From: JAZNSB01 sp045590955
Lineage (GTDB): Bacteria > Pseudomonadota > Alphaproteobacteria > RF32 > CAG-239
Assembly: GCA_045590955.1 (NCBI GenBank)
Contig: JAZNSB010000030.1
Coordinates: 1 to 24,543, forward strand
Reading direction: 5' to 3'
Length of the DNA stretch: 24,543 bases
This document shows positions 15,418 through 23,885 of the stretch, in pieces. The notes under the pieces were generated by a model. That model ran no database searches. It saw nothing but the letters and a program-made list of their open reading frames with translations, and was not told the origin of the DNA. Made by a program: the position numbers and the translations under genes. The first letter of the stretch is position 1, and every line of letters begins with the position of its first letter.

Positions 15418-16860
15418 ATGTTCAAAACAATTTCAATGATGATAGGCTATGTTTTTATGTTTTTGGGCTTGGCAATGCTAATTCCGGGATGTATGGATTT
15501 TGACAAGCAACATATTTTATATAATAATTTTTTTATGACGGGTTTGTCATCTATCGGATTTGGAATTATTCTTTTTTTTATCGGCAAAAAAACAATAAAA
15601 CAGATTGGAATCCATCAGGCGTATGCGTTAACGCTATGCATTTGGATTATGTTGATTGTGGTAGCAAGTGCTCCTTTTATAATATCTGGAAATTTTGATT
15701 CTGTAACAGATGCTGTTTTTGAAGCGACGTCAGGTATAACCTCAACGGGTGCAACGGTGTTACAAGATGTGCAGTCACAACCAAAATCAATTTTATTATG
15801 GCGAGCAATGCTTAATGCGTTTGGTGGTATTGGAATTGTTGTGTTTGCAGTTACTCTTATGCCTTTTTTGGGTGTGGGTGGTATGCAAATTTTTCAGCGA
15901 GAAAGTTCTGATTTTCATGATAGGTTTTTGCCAAGAATTAGTGATATTGCACAGCATATAATACTACTTTATGCAGGGTTAATGGTTGTTTGTGGTGTGT
16001 TATATTATTTGGCGGGAATGGATTGGTTTGATGCAATTTGTCATGCACTTACAACGGTTTCAACCGGCGGTTTTTCTACAAAAAATAATTCTTTGGCTTT
16101 TTTTAACAGTATTAAAATTGAAACAATAGCCATGATATTTATGTTGGCGGGTGCATTGCCGTTTACATTTTATTTTACGTTTGCAAATCAAACTCAGGCA
16201 AATTTTTTGCGTAAGAATCAGGTAAAAACCTTTTTAAAGACGATACTTGTGTATGTGCTGATTATGACTGCGTGGTTGGTATTTAAAAAAGAATATAGTC
16301 TTGATGATGCTTTAAGGTTTGCTTCTTTTAATGTTATATCTGTTGCAACAACCACAGGATATTGCTCAGCAGATTATTTATTATGGGGAAGTTTTGCTAT
16401 CGCTATGTTTTTATTGTTTTATTTAACTGGTGGTTGCACAGGTTCAACATCAGGTTCTATCAAAATTTTCAGATGGCAGGTTTTATGGGCGTTTATTAAA
16501 AAGAGTTTTGCAAAAATTTTAGATCCGTATAGAGTGACAGAAACAAAAATCGGTAAAGTGGTTGTTGATGAAAATTCCCTGTCTTCTGTAATGTTGTTTT
16601 TTGCCACATTTGTGCTTACAGTATTTGTAATTATCTTAGTATTGACTTTTTGCGGTGTGGAATTTGCTCAAGCAATGTCAATGTCCATATCTTGTTTAAC
16701 CAATACAGGTCCGTCTATTGATGTTTCTACCGGACCCATGGGAAGTTATGCTTTGCTTACAAATCAGGCAAAGCATATACTAATAACGGCAATGATCCTT
16801 GGACGAATGGAAATCATTACCGTTTTAGTATTGTTTACCAAAGATTTTTGGCACAAATAA
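15418..16860 (+). CDS. trkH: Trk/Ktr-type potassium uptake membrane subunit TrkH
   Basis: The K+-translocating subunit of Trk/Ktr systems in the inner membrane. The 480-aa, very hydrophobic product shows the four pore repeats expected of the superfamily, each with a selectivity-filter-like Gly: TSGITSTGATV (about residue 103), TTVSTGGFST (about 214), SVATTTGYCSAD (about 312) and SCLTNTGPSIDVSTG (about 430). Length matches TrkH (about 480). Its regulatory partner TrkA, an RCK/NAD-binding protein, is not in the window. It is the last gene of the run beginning with the DHH gene. Its stop codon is directly abutted by the stop codon of the convergent DUF2155 gene, so there is no terminator between them. 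Confidence 0.95.
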   Translation: MFKTISMMIGYVFMFLGLAMLIPGCMDFDKQHILYNNFFMTGLSSIGFGIILFFIGKKTIKQIGIHQAYALTLCIWIMLIVVASAPFIISGNFDSVTDAVFEATSGITSTGATVLQDVQSQPKSILLWRAMLNAFGGIGIVVFAVTLMPFLGVGGMQIFQRESSDFHDRFLPRISDIAQHIILLYAGLMVVCGVLYYLAGMDWFDAICHALTTVSTGGFSTKNNSLAFFNSIKIETIAMIFMLAGALPFTFYFTFANQTQANFLRKNQVKTFLKTILVYVLIMTAWLVFKKEYSLDDALRFASFNVISVATTTGYCSADYLLWGSFAIAMFLLFYLTGGCTGSTSGSIKIFRWQVLWAFIKKSFAKILDPYRVTETKIGKVVVDENSLSSVMLFFATFVLTVFVIILVLTFCGVEFAQAMSMSISCLTNTGPSIDVSTGPMGSYALLTNQAKHILITAMILGRMEIITVLVLFTKDFWHK

Positions 16861-17919
16861 TTATTCTTGAGAATTTGCTTCTTCGTTAAAGCTAAAGCTT
16901 TCTTCTTCAAATCCTTCAGGAATTACAATTTCTTCTTGAGGCAGTGCCTCAGGAATTTCAACTTCAGGTACTTGTGGTTGAGCAATTTCTTCTTCTGTGT
17001 CTGCTTCATTATCGGATGATGTATCTATGACATCTGCAGCAAAAACATCTTCAGGATTTGCAATTACTTTTTGCTCTTCTGCCGGAACTTCTACAGATGT
17101 CTCTTGCGGAGCAGGCGATTTAGCTTCATCTGTTTGTTGTTTTATTTGTTCAATTGTCTGCAGAGCGTCTTCTTTGCTGATTGAAGCTTGCGTATCAGTT
17201 TTTTCTTCAACTGTTATTTGCTGATCCGGGATATTGATGAGCATTTTTGGAGTATCTATGTCTGCATCTTCTGTAGATTGAGCTACATCTTGATTTTGAT
17301 CTGTTCTTTCTGAGTTTTGTGTTTCTGAAACTTCTGCCTTGGAGTCTTCTTTATTTAAATTATTTTCTTGTTCTTGAGAATTTATTTCTTGAAGAGTTGC
17401 ATTTGTTTCATCAGCTTGATTTTCTTGAGCTGTTTCTTGTGTTGCTGGTTCTTCTTTTATTTCTTCAGCTACTTGTTCAACATTGTTTTGAGCAAGTTTA
17501 TCTCTTTGAGCCAGTTGTTCAGCAGTTAAAGGAGTAAGGCCGGTTTGGCTGTCCATACATTGGAGTAACCACACATCATATACAGGGTGTTCAACCGGAT
17601 TTAATGCCGGGCTTGATGAAAGCATCCAACCTTTGAATATGTTTACAGGATCTTGGTTGGGTTGAATGTCAATAATATCCATAAATGCAAAATTTTCCGG
17701 AGTTTCTTCGGGTGGTCTGGTTTTGCATGCTCTGGTAACTATTGATAAACTGCCAAATTTTATTTCTGTATCAATTGGAGCAATAATTTCACTAACTCTG
17801 CCGGTTATTTTATCCATAGCTTGCAGTTTTGCAGAGTTTGTTGAAATTTCTGCAGCTTGAGCGTTTAATGTGATTAAAGAACATGCTGTAAGTAATGTAA
17901 AAAGTTTAGTTTTTGTCAT
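16861..17919 (-). CDS. DUF2155-domain exported protein with long acidic Glu/Gln-rich tail
   Basis: A 352-aa exported protein. A signal peptide (hydrophobic to about residue 22, AQA before AEIS) is followed by a DUF2155 domain at about 30-125 with ITGRVSEIIAPIDTEIKFGSLSIVTRACKTRPPEE, FKGWMLSSSPALNPVEHPVYDVWLLQC; the two Cys in this domain could form a disulfide. From about residue 135 to the end the sequence is low complexity, dominated by Glu, Gln, Asp, Thr, Ser and Pro, with no recognisable fold. DUF2155 is a conserved alphaproteobacterial domain of unknown function that often sits near mlaD. It overlaps the upstream mlaD by 14 bases. The tail is considerably longer than the folded domain and gives the protein a strongly negative charge. 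Confidence 0.85.
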   Translation of the reverse strand: MTKTKLFTLLTACSLITLNAQAAEISTNSAKLQAMDKITGRVSEIIAPIDTEIKFGSLSIVTRACKTRPPEETPENFAFMDIIDIQPNQDPVNIFKGWMLSSSPALNPVEHPVYDVWLLQCMDSQTGLTPLTAEQLAQRDKLAQNNVEQVAEEIKEEPATQETAQENQADETNATLQEINSQEQENNLNKEDSKAEVSETQNSERTDQNQDVAQSTEDADIDTPKMLINIPDQQITVEEKTDTQASISKEDALQTIEQIKQQTDEAKSPAPQETSVEVPAEEQKVIANPEDVFAADVIDTSSDNEADTEEEIAQPQVPEVEIPEALPQEEIVIPEGFEEESFSFNEEANSQE

Positions 17920-18361
17920 CGCCAGTCACCATAAATATAATTTCACCAACCATATCTTCTATTGTTTTAAATTCTTTTGTTTTGTTAATAACATCGCCAT
18001 CACGCAAGTACTCTGTGCTTTGGCCCGGGTCAATTTTAACAAATTTTGCACCCATCAGACCGTCTCCAACAATGCTAACCACGCTGTCTGTTGGGATTTT
18101 TAATTCATTTGATAAGCTGAGGGTAACTTCTGCTTCATAGTCATTTTGGTCTAAGTTTTGAGCAATAACAGTGCCTACTTTGATACCGTTTATTCTGACA
18201 TCTGATCCAACATTTAATCCGCCTACTTTTACAAATTTTGCCGTAACGTTATATCCTTTTACCACTTGAAGATCAGATACTTTATATGCAAAATATCCAA
18301 AAAACATGGCAATGGCCAGTACTACTATTCCCATAATTGTTTCTATTGGTCTTTTACTCAT
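17906..18361 (-). CDS. mlaD: MlaD-like MCE-domain protein (phospholipid transport)
   Basis: MlaD anchors in the inner membrane and forms a hexameric ring in the periplasm that passes phospholipids between the ABC transporter MlaFEB and the carrier MlaC. The 151-aa product has one N-terminal transmembrane helix (about 8-27) and one MCE domain (about 38-118: YNVTAKFVKVGGLNVGSDVRINGIKVGTV, then IPTDSVVSIVGDGLMGAKFVKIDPG) with a short tail. Length suits a canonical MlaD. It is the second of two tandem MCE genes, whose ATG overlaps the stop of the first by one base, and overlaps DUF2155 by 14. No mlaE, mlaF, mlaB or mlaC lies in the window. The order mlaD, then DUF2155 is typical of alphaproteobacteria, where NDUFA12 often lies between them; it is absent here. 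Confidence 0.9.
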   Translation of the reverse strand: MSKRPIETIMGIVVLAIAMFFGYFAYKVSDLQVVKGYNVTAKFVKVGGLNVGSDVRINGIKVGTVIAQNLDQNDYEAEVTLSLSNELKIPTDSVVSIVGDGLMGAKFVKIDPGQSTEYLRDGDVINKTKEFKTIEDMVGEIIFMVTGDDKN

Positions 18362-18861
18362 TAATTTGCTCCTTGTTTTTGAGTTTTTTTAGATTTGCCA
18401 ATGCTAATAATTCTATCTACCAATTCTTCTATTACCATTGCATCTTGTGTATATTCAAATTCTGCATTTGGTGACAAAAAGTCTTCTGAACCGCCGGGGA
18501 CAATTTCTATATATTTGGGTCCCATTACAGCACTGCTGACAATTGCAGCACTGCTGTCTTCGGGGATGTGAACATTTTTATTTATATTTAAGGTTAATAC
18601 AGCTTTAAAATCTTGGTCAAGTTTTGTGTCTGCTACAGTTCCGATGTTCAGTCCTGCCATTCTAACAGCATCTCCTTTGAGAAGACCGTCTGTTCTGTTA
18701 AAGCGGGCAACTATGCTGTAGATTGATGAAGCATCTTCGTTTTTTTTGATCTTTGCTTTGCTGGTAATGAAGAAAGTTAAAACCGTAAGCAATATCAAAA
18801 AGACAATTGCACCAACTTTAAATTTTTGTATTTCTTCTTGTGAATATGTGTTTTTCAACAT
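18361..18861 (-). CDS. Second MlaD-like MCE-domain protein (paralogue)
   Basis: A 166-aa protein with one N-terminal transmembrane helix (about 16-34) and one MCE domain (about 47-130: YSIVARFNRTDGLLKGDAVRMAGLNIGTVADTKLD, IPEDSSAAIVSSAVMGPKYIEIVPGG) and a short Lys-rich C-terminus. It shares the architecture and key turns of its neighbour (G-L-x-x-G-x-x-V-R, G-x-x-x-G-T-V, MGxKYxxIxPG) but is clearly diverged. I chose the ATG at 18861, preceded by GAAGGT; the frame from 18927 adds 22 residues that lack an exported-protein character and would run through the promoter. As first gene of the operon it is co-expressed with the second MlaD. The two could form mixed rings, or one could serve a different lipid. 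Confidence 0.88.
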   Translation of the reverse strand: MLKNTYSQEEIQKFKVGAIVFLILLTVLTFFITSKAKIKKNEDASSIYSIVARFNRTDGLLKGDAVRMAGLNIGTVADTKLDQDFKAVLTLNINKNVHIPEDSSAAIVSSAVMGPKYIEIVPGGSEDFLSPNAEFEYTQDAMVIEELVDRIISIGKSKKTQKQGAN

Positions 18862-18894
18862 GTTATTACCTTCTATATATTCATCTATGCGTAT

Positions 18895-18924
18895 ATTATT
18901 AAAGCAAAATAAAAATTTTGTCAT
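18895..18924 (-). promoter_or_regulatory. Candidate promoter of the mlaD-DUF2155 operon
   Basis: On the minus strand ATGACA (18919-18924, one mismatch to TTGACA) is followed after 18 bases by AATAAT (18895-18900, one mismatch to TATAAT), about 34 bases before the chosen start. The position agrees with the shorter start at 18861. Confidence 0.42.
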
Positions 18925-18949
18925 CAATAATTAAATAAAATTAAAATAA

Positions 18950-18980
18950 TTGTTAAAATTTAAATTTTATTTGTTAGTAT
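18950..18980 (+). promoter_or_regulatory. Candidate promoter of the ABC-histidine kinase operon
   Basis: TTGTTA (18950-18955) and TAGTAT (18975-18980) are 19 bases apart, a poor but usable pair. Transcription would start near 18987, after the ATG at 18981 and before the one at 19005, which is one reason for choosing the later start for the ATPase gene. The divergent mlaD promoter lies within 60 bases. Confidence 0.3.
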
Positions 18981-19004
18981 ATGCTTATTGATGATGGGGA
19001 AAAT

Positions 19005-19718
19005 ATGATTGTTGTAAAAAATTTATATAAAGATTTTGGCAAAAAAAATGTTATAAATAATATGAATTTTTGCATAAACAGAGGGCAATTGGTGGCTTTG
19101 CTGGGAGAAAACGGTGCCGGCAAAACAACCTTAATGCGTTTGATGTGCGGGTTGATTACCCCAACAATAGGTAATGTATCTGTTATGGGTTGTGATATGC
19201 AACAAAACAGAGAAGAGGCCCTTAAATATATGGCTTATTTGCCGGAAAACAATCCTTTATATGACGATATGACGGTGTTTGAATATGTGGAGTTTATGGC
19301 TAAGACAAAAAATGTACCGTCAGAAGAAATAATAATGGGTTTTAATGAATTGGCAGAAGATTTTTCATTGAAAAATGTGGTAAACCAAAAACTGGGAACA
19401 TTGTCAAAAGGTTTCAGAACAAGAGCTGCTTTGGCCGCTTGTATGATTGCCAGACCAAAAGTTTTGCTTCTTGATGAACCAACAGATGGTCTTGACCCAA
19501 ATCAAAAATATCAGGTAAGATGGTTTATTCAAGAATATGCAAAGAAAAATATAGTGATTATTTCTACTCACATAATGGAAGAAGTGGAAGCTCTTGACCC
19601 CAGAGTGTTGTTTATAAAAGGCGGAAAACTGGTGGCAGATACATCTGTGACAGAAATTAAAAAACTGGCTCTGGATATGAGAGTGGAAACAGCTTTTAGA
19701 ACAATGACGGCAATTTAA
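19005..19718 (+). CDS. ABC transporter ATP-binding protein (GldA/CcmA-like)
   Basis: The cytoplasmic ATPase of an ABC-2 type transporter. The 237-aa product has Walker A GENGAGKTT at residues 34-42, a LPENNPLYDDMTV segment in the Q-loop region (Glu rather than Gln, as in GldA-type ATPases), a signature LSKGFRTRAALA, Walker B LLLDEPTDGLDP and a switch His in STHIMEE. I chose ATG 19005, preceded by GGGGA; the ATG at 18981 would add eight residues and overlaps the probable transcription start. The nearest families are the GldA/NatA group, found with GldF- and GldG-like partners, exactly as here. The permease follows after 10 bases. The substrate is unknown; in Bacteroidota GldAFG is linked to gliding, which is not a safe inference outside that group. 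Confidence 0.93.
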   Translation: MIVVKNLYKDFGKKNVINNMNFCINRGQLVALLGENGAGKTTLMRLMCGLITPTIGNVSVMGCDMQQNREEALKYMAYLPENNPLYDDMTVFEYVEFMAKTKNVPSEEIIMGFNELAEDFSLKNVVNQKLGTLSKGFRTRAALAACMIARPKVLLLDEPTDGLDPNQKYQVRWFIQEYAKKNIVIISTHIMEEVEALDPRVLFIKGGKLVADTSVTEIKKLALDMRVETAFRTMTAI

Positions 19719-19728
19719 TGAGGTAAAA

Positions 19729-20442
19729 ATGTATGCAATTTTTAAAAAAGATTTTTTAGCTTATTTTAAAACAAATTTTGCATATTTTGTTTTGTTTGTT
19801 TATGCATGTCTGTCTGCACTGAACATGATTTATGTGGGTAAGTATTTTGAGCTGAGCAATATAAATTTATATTCATTATTTTCTGTGCAACCGCATCTGC
19901 TTGCTTTGGTGTTGCCGGCAATTTCCATGAAAAGTTGGTCTGAAGAATATAAGCAAAAAACAATAGATATTATTTTGACACAACCGTTGTCTTATTCAAA
20001 ATTGGTTTGGGCAAAATTTTTGGCAACTTTTGCAATGGCAAGTATTATGATTTTGTTTACCTTGCCAATTTGGATATATACAGCAAGTATAACAACCCTT
20101 GATAACTTAAATATATTGGGTGCATATGCCACATTGTTTATGGTGGCAGGAGTATTTAGCGCTTTAGGTAATGCCGTGTCTGCCTTTAATAAAAATCCGC
20201 TGATGGCATATTTGATGGCATTTTTTATCAGCTGGATTTTGATTGAATTAAATTTTGCAAAATTTAAACCTTTGTCAGAAGTTCTTTCTTTGCAAAATGT
20301 GATGGAAAAAATGAGTTTTATGCCTCAATATAATAATATTATAAGCGGACAGATAAGCTTAAGTACCATGCTTTATTTTGTGTTGATCGTGCTGTTTTGC
20401 GGTTGGATTAATGTGGTGGCATTAGAGTATAAAAAGGATTAG
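19729..20442 (+). CDS. ABC-2 type permease (GldF-like)
   Basis: A 237-aa integral membrane protein with about six transmembrane helices (approximate centres at residues 22, 60, 103, 142, 170 and 222) and cytoplasmic N-terminus. The AISMKSWSEEYKQKTIDIILTQPLSYSKLVWAKF stretch, after the second helix, is the conserved coupling element of GldF/NosY-type ABC-2 permeases, where it contacts the ATPase. AGGTAA precedes the ATG. It lies between the ATPase (10 bases) and the GldG-like gene (6 bases), and with the ATPase should form the core transporter. Confidence 0.9.
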   Translation: MYAIFKKDFLAYFKTNFAYFVLFVYACLSALNMIYVGKYFELSNINLYSLFSVQPHLLALVLPAISMKSWSEEYKQKTIDIILTQPLSYSKLVWAKFLATFAMASIMILFTLPIWIYTASITTLDNLNILGAYATLFMVAGVFSALGNAVSAFNKNPLMAYLMAFFISWILIELNFAKFKPLSEVLSLQNVMEKMSFMPQYNNIISGQISLSTMLYFVLIVLFCGWINVVALEYKKD

Positions 20443-20448
20443 AAGAAT

Positions 20449-22212
20449 ATGAAAAAAAAGCTGAATATGATACTTTTTATGGCTTGTATGATTATAAGCT
20501 TTGTTTTGTTATCTTTTAGTTCTACATTAATACTTGATAAATTTCAGTTTGATTTGACAGCAGAAAATAAATTTACTTTATCAAAGGCTTCAAAGCAATT
20601 GATTAAATCTTTGGAAATGCCTTTGTTTATTACTGTTTATGTGTCTCCTGAATTGACTGCAAAAGATGTTAAAAATGCTGAATTTACAAAAAAAGTTCTG
20701 ACATTTATTGAAAAATATAAAATTGAGGCAGAAGACAGAGTGTTTGTAACCGTTAAAGAAGCATCTCCTTATACAGATAATGCTCAAGAAGCAAAAAAAC
20801 TGGGGTTAAAAGAAATTAAAACAACAGATAAAATGCCTCCATATTTTTTTGGAGCTCATTTTGCTTTGGAAACGGGAGTATCTTCGGTTGTGTCTGAATT
20901 TTCTCCTAAAAGAGAAAATTATTTGCAACAAGATATCTCTAAAGCAATTGAAAAACTCTTTAATCCAAAATCAAAAAAGATTGGAATTGTTTCTCCTAAT
21001 TTTACGTTAATAGCATCCGGAAAAAACAAATATACCAATCTGTTAGTTGAAAGATTGGCAAAAGATTATCAGCTTGAAGTTTTGCCAAATGAAATGGCGG
21101 AAGTACCATTGGATATTGATGTTTTGATATTGGTTAATCCTGATTTTACGGATATTTTTACCTATGCCTTAGATCAGTTTGCTATGAGAGGTAAGCCTAT
21201 TTTGCTGTTCTTAGATAATATGACAGATTCAAAACAACACAAAAAAGAGCACGCACCGTTATTAAATGAATTTTTAAATGTATTTGATTTGTCTTTTAAT
21301 ACAAAGGTTGTATTGGCTGATGAAAAAAATGCACGTTATGTGATGACAAAAAAATCTAAAGGTGTCCCAGTAAAAAATGTATTTTGGATGGAGTTTGATA
21401 CTGATGATTTTGATAAAAACAATATAATTATGAATTCTATAAATAAAATAAAGGTCAATACCCCAGGAGCGTTAAAAGTTTTGGATGATAGAGTTATGTC
21501 TTTGGCTTTTTCATCTGATAAATCAGGTATGGTTAGTAACAATGTGTTTAAAACTTTTAATGTATTTAATTATATGGATTTTTATCGTCAGGGAAATGAA
21601 AAATATGTGTGGTTTGCTTTGGCAGAACACAGAGTTTTATCTATGTATGAAGAGCAAAAATATAATACGTTATATCCGTTTTTATCAATGTCGGTTACTC
21701 CGCCAAAACTGGCAGTAGTGGCAGATGTTGATTTGTTATTTTTACAAGAGCCTACAAATTTTGATTTTATAGAAAGAGTTGTTCATTATTTGGCAGAAAA
21801 TAACTCTTGGCTCAGATATTCTCCGCAACAAAGCAAGTTTAATTTGTTGCCAATTCAAAAAGTGATAGATAAAAGTACAACGGCAAAAGAAAGTGCAAAA
21901 ATTTTGATGCTTGAAACTCAGCTTAGAGATTTGGAAATGGAGTTGAGACAGGAATATGCGTATGCCAGTGCAGAAAATTTAAGACAAACAATTAATAATG
22001 CAGAACAAATTCAAAGAGAAATTCAGCATAAATCAAATCAGCTACAGTACTTGAATTTTACAATTGAAAAGAAGGCAACGCAAATAAAAAATATGATTAT
22101 TATTGCAATTTCAGTGGTTGTTCCTTTGATAATGGTGCTGTTGTTGTTTGTAATAAACAAAGTTATTTTTATGCGCAGAAAAAAGATTATAGAAAGAAAA
22201 ATCAATGTTTAA
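20449..22212 (+). CDS. GldG-like ABC-type auxiliary protein
   Basis: A 587-aa bitopic protein of the ABC_transp_aux (GldG) family. It has an N-terminal transmembrane helix (about 7-28), a large extracytoplasmic region beginning LDKFQFDLTAENKFTLSKASKQLI, the family hallmark, with LEMPLFITVYVSPEL and VLILVNPDFTDIFTYALDQFAMRGKPILLFLDN, a predicted coiled coil (about 480-545, with LETQLRDLEMELRQEYAYAS), and a C-terminal transmembrane helix (about 547-573) with a basic tail. AGAAGA precedes the ATG; the last 8 bases overlap the DUF4340 gene. GldG-like proteins accompany GldA/F-like pairs in many non-gliding bacteria, where their substrate or cargo is not known. Confidence 0.9.
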   Translation: MKKKLNMILFMACMIISFVLLSFSSTLILDKFQFDLTAENKFTLSKASKQLIKSLEMPLFITVYVSPELTAKDVKNAEFTKKVLTFIEKYKIEAEDRVFVTVKEASPYTDNAQEAKKLGLKEIKTTDKMPPYFFGAHFALETGVSSVVSEFSPKRENYLQQDISKAIEKLFNPKSKKIGIVSPNFTLIASGKNKYTNLLVERLAKDYQLEVLPNEMAEVPLDIDVLILVNPDFTDIFTYALDQFAMRGKPILLFLDNMTDSKQHKKEHAPLLNEFLNVFDLSFNTKVVLADEKNARYVMTKKSKGVPVKNVFWMEFDTDDFDKNNIIMNSINKIKVNTPGALKVLDDRVMSLAFSSDKSGMVSNNVFKTFNVFNYMDFYRQGNEKYVWFALAEHRVLSMYEEQKYNTLYPFLSMSVTPPKLAVVADVDLLFLQEPTNFDFIERVVHYLAENNSWLRYSPQQSKFNLLPIQKVIDKSTTAKESAKILMLETQLRDLEMELRQEYAYASAENLRQTINNAEQIQREIQHKSNQLQYLNFTIEKKATQIKNMIIIAISVVVPLIMVLLLFVINKVIFMRRKKIIERKINV

Positions 22213-23155
22213 AAAATATATAAAATCTGCAGTTGCCGTATTGGTATTATCTTTGTTGATTGCTCTTTTGAGTTTATTAGAACATCAAACAATGTTTGAA
22301 AGATCTGTTATTGGAACAAAGATTTTTAACAGATCTTTGGAAAAGGGGGCCTATATTGACAGAATTGTTATTTTAATCCCCAATAAAAAACCGACAGATA
22401 TTGTATTGCAAAAAAATAGTGTATGGAGTTTGAAAAATTATAATATGTATCCCGCAAACAGAGGTATGATAAACAAGTTGTTGACTTCTATAAATGCGGC
22501 GGAATTTGAAAAAAAAGAAAATATAACCTTAAATGTGACAAATTATCCGGTAATCAAAACATATGTTGGAGAAGAAGTTCAAGATTATGTGATGATAGGA
22601 GAAACAACAGCGGATAATAAATTTATGTTTATTCAAAAAATAGGGCAGGCTAATGCATGGCTTACCAAAGAAATTTTTGATCTTAATTTGCCAGATTATG
22701 TTTGGTTTGAAAGTTCTTTGGCGCAACTAAAAACAGAAGACGTGGCCAGGATTGTATTAAATGGAACCGGATATGACTTTGAATATGTAAGAAATACTCC
22801 ACAAGAGCATTTTAAAGCCAATGAAAATGTGCTTGTGGATTTGAAGTGGTTGGCAGATTTGGCTTTTGGAGCAAAATTTATTGATGTACGTAATGAAGAA
22901 AGTTTTGACAGACAAAGATTTGTTCATGAAAGAAAAATTTTGTTTGAAATGTTTGATGGTTTAATTGCTGAGTTTGTGTTTTATACAAATCTTTCAGATT
23001 ATTGGATGAAAATAAATTTATTAAAATCACCCCTTATAAGTAATAAGGCAAATGCTTATATTAAAAACAATCAAGATTTGTTTGCCGGCTGGTATTTTAA
23101 TCTTGAGCCTAAATTGGGTAAAAAATTGTTTTTGGTAAAGCAAAGTGATGAGTGA
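22205..23155 (+). CDS. DUF4340-domain membrane-anchored protein
   Basis: A 316-aa protein with an N-terminal transmembrane anchor (about 7-26) and a periplasmic body matching DUF4340. The pattern includes IDRIVILIPNKKPTDIVLQKNSVWSL, a probable strand-turn-strand repeat, then YVMIGETTADNKFMFIQKIGQANAWLTKEIFDLNLPDYVWFESSLAQLKTEDVARIVL. DUF4340 genes regularly follow GldG-like genes; no biochemical function is established. It overlaps the GldG-like gene by eight bases and the histidine kinase gene by eight bases, so four of the five genes in this operon touch or nearly touch. The start has no Shine-Dalgarno sequence of its own beyond AGAAAG, consistent with coupled translation. Confidence 0.87.
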   Translation: MFKKYIKSAVAVLVLSLLIALLSLLEHQTMFERSVIGTKIFNRSLEKGAYIDRIVILIPNKKPTDIVLQKNSVWSLKNYNMYPANRGMINKLLTSINAAEFEKKENITLNVTNYPVIKTYVGEEVQDYVMIGETTADNKFMFIQKIGQANAWLTKEIFDLNLPDYVWFESSLAQLKTEDVARIVLNGTGYDFEYVRNTPQEHFKANENVLVDLKWLADLAFGAKFIDVRNEESFDRQRFVHERKILFEMFDGLIAEFVFYTNLSDYWMKINLLKSPLISNKANAYIKNNQDLFAGWYFNLEPKLGKKLFLVKQSDE

Positions 23156-23885
23156 AGAAATAAGGATATTAAAAAAAGCACTAAAACATGCAGAAAATTT
23201 AACTTTGGCAAAATCTACTTTTTTGGCGCAAGCAGCACACGATCTGAAACAACCAATGCAGTCTTTGTTTGTTTTTGTAAATTCTTTGCAAGAATCTAAT
23301 TTGACAGCTGAGCAAAAAGAATTGGTAGATAAAATAGAGTTTTCTGCGGAGAATTTGAAAAATCTTTTAAATAGTCTGCTAGATGTTTCGCAGTTGGAAC
23401 TTGGTGCTATAAAGCCAAACTTTGAAGAGTGTGACATAGGTAAGGTATTGTTCCAATTGCAAAAAGAATTTGAACCTTTGGCCGAGCAAAGCAACATTTT
23501 GTTTAAGGTGATTAACACAGACGCAAAAGTGTATACCGATTCTGTTTTGCTTTCCAGAATGATTAGAAATTTGTTGTCTAATGCATTTAAATATGGTGCA
23601 AATAGGGTTTTGTTGGTGGCAAAAAAACAAGAAGATGATGTAAAAATTATGGTAACTGATAACGGCGAGGGAATTAAGGAAGAGGATTTCCCCCATATAT
23701 TTGATGAATTTTATAGAGCTAAAAATATGTATAACAGACATAAAGGAAGCGGATTGGGGTTGTCTATTGTGAAAAAAATATCAAGGATTATAGGAACTCA
23801 TATAATGGTAAAAAATAATAAAAATAAGGGTTGTTGTTTTTGTTTTAATTTGAAAGTTAAAAACAAATCCCCCAAAATGATTTAG
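23148..23885 (+). CDS. Sensor-less histidine kinase (HisKA-HATPase_c only)
   Basis: A 245-aa soluble histidine kinase with no transmembrane, PAS or other sensor domain and no fused receiver. A short helix precedes the H-box AAHDLKQPMQS (phospho-acceptor His31). The catalytic domain then shows the N-box NLLSNAFKYG, the G1 box DNGEGI, the F-box FDEFYR and the G2 box GSGLGLSIV, so it should be active. The HDL(R/K)QP form of the H-box is characteristic of kinases often found as hybrids. The ATG at 23148 overlaps the DUF4340 stop by eight bases; a GTG at 23145 is also possible. There is no Shine-Dalgarno sequence beyond a weak GGTAAAG, so it depends on coupling. No response regulator is nearby. 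The terminator overlaps its last codons. Confidence 0.92.
   Translation: MSEEIRILKKALKHAENLTLAKSTFLAQAAHDLKQPMQSLFVFVNSLQESNLTAEQKELVDKIEFSAENLKNLLNSLLDVSQLELGAIKPNFEECDIGKVLFQLQKEFEPLAEQSNILFKVINTDAKVYTDSVLLSRMIRNLLSNAFKYGANRVLLVAKKQEDDVKIMVTDNGEGIKEEDFPHIFDEFYRAKNMYNRHKGSGLGLSIVKKISRIIGTHIMVKNNKNKGCCFCFNLKVKNKSPKMI

Noticed and set aside
23027..23518. 163-codon open frame on the minus strand opposite DUF4340 and the kinase
   Set aside because: Antisense shadow of two real genes; no supporting signal.
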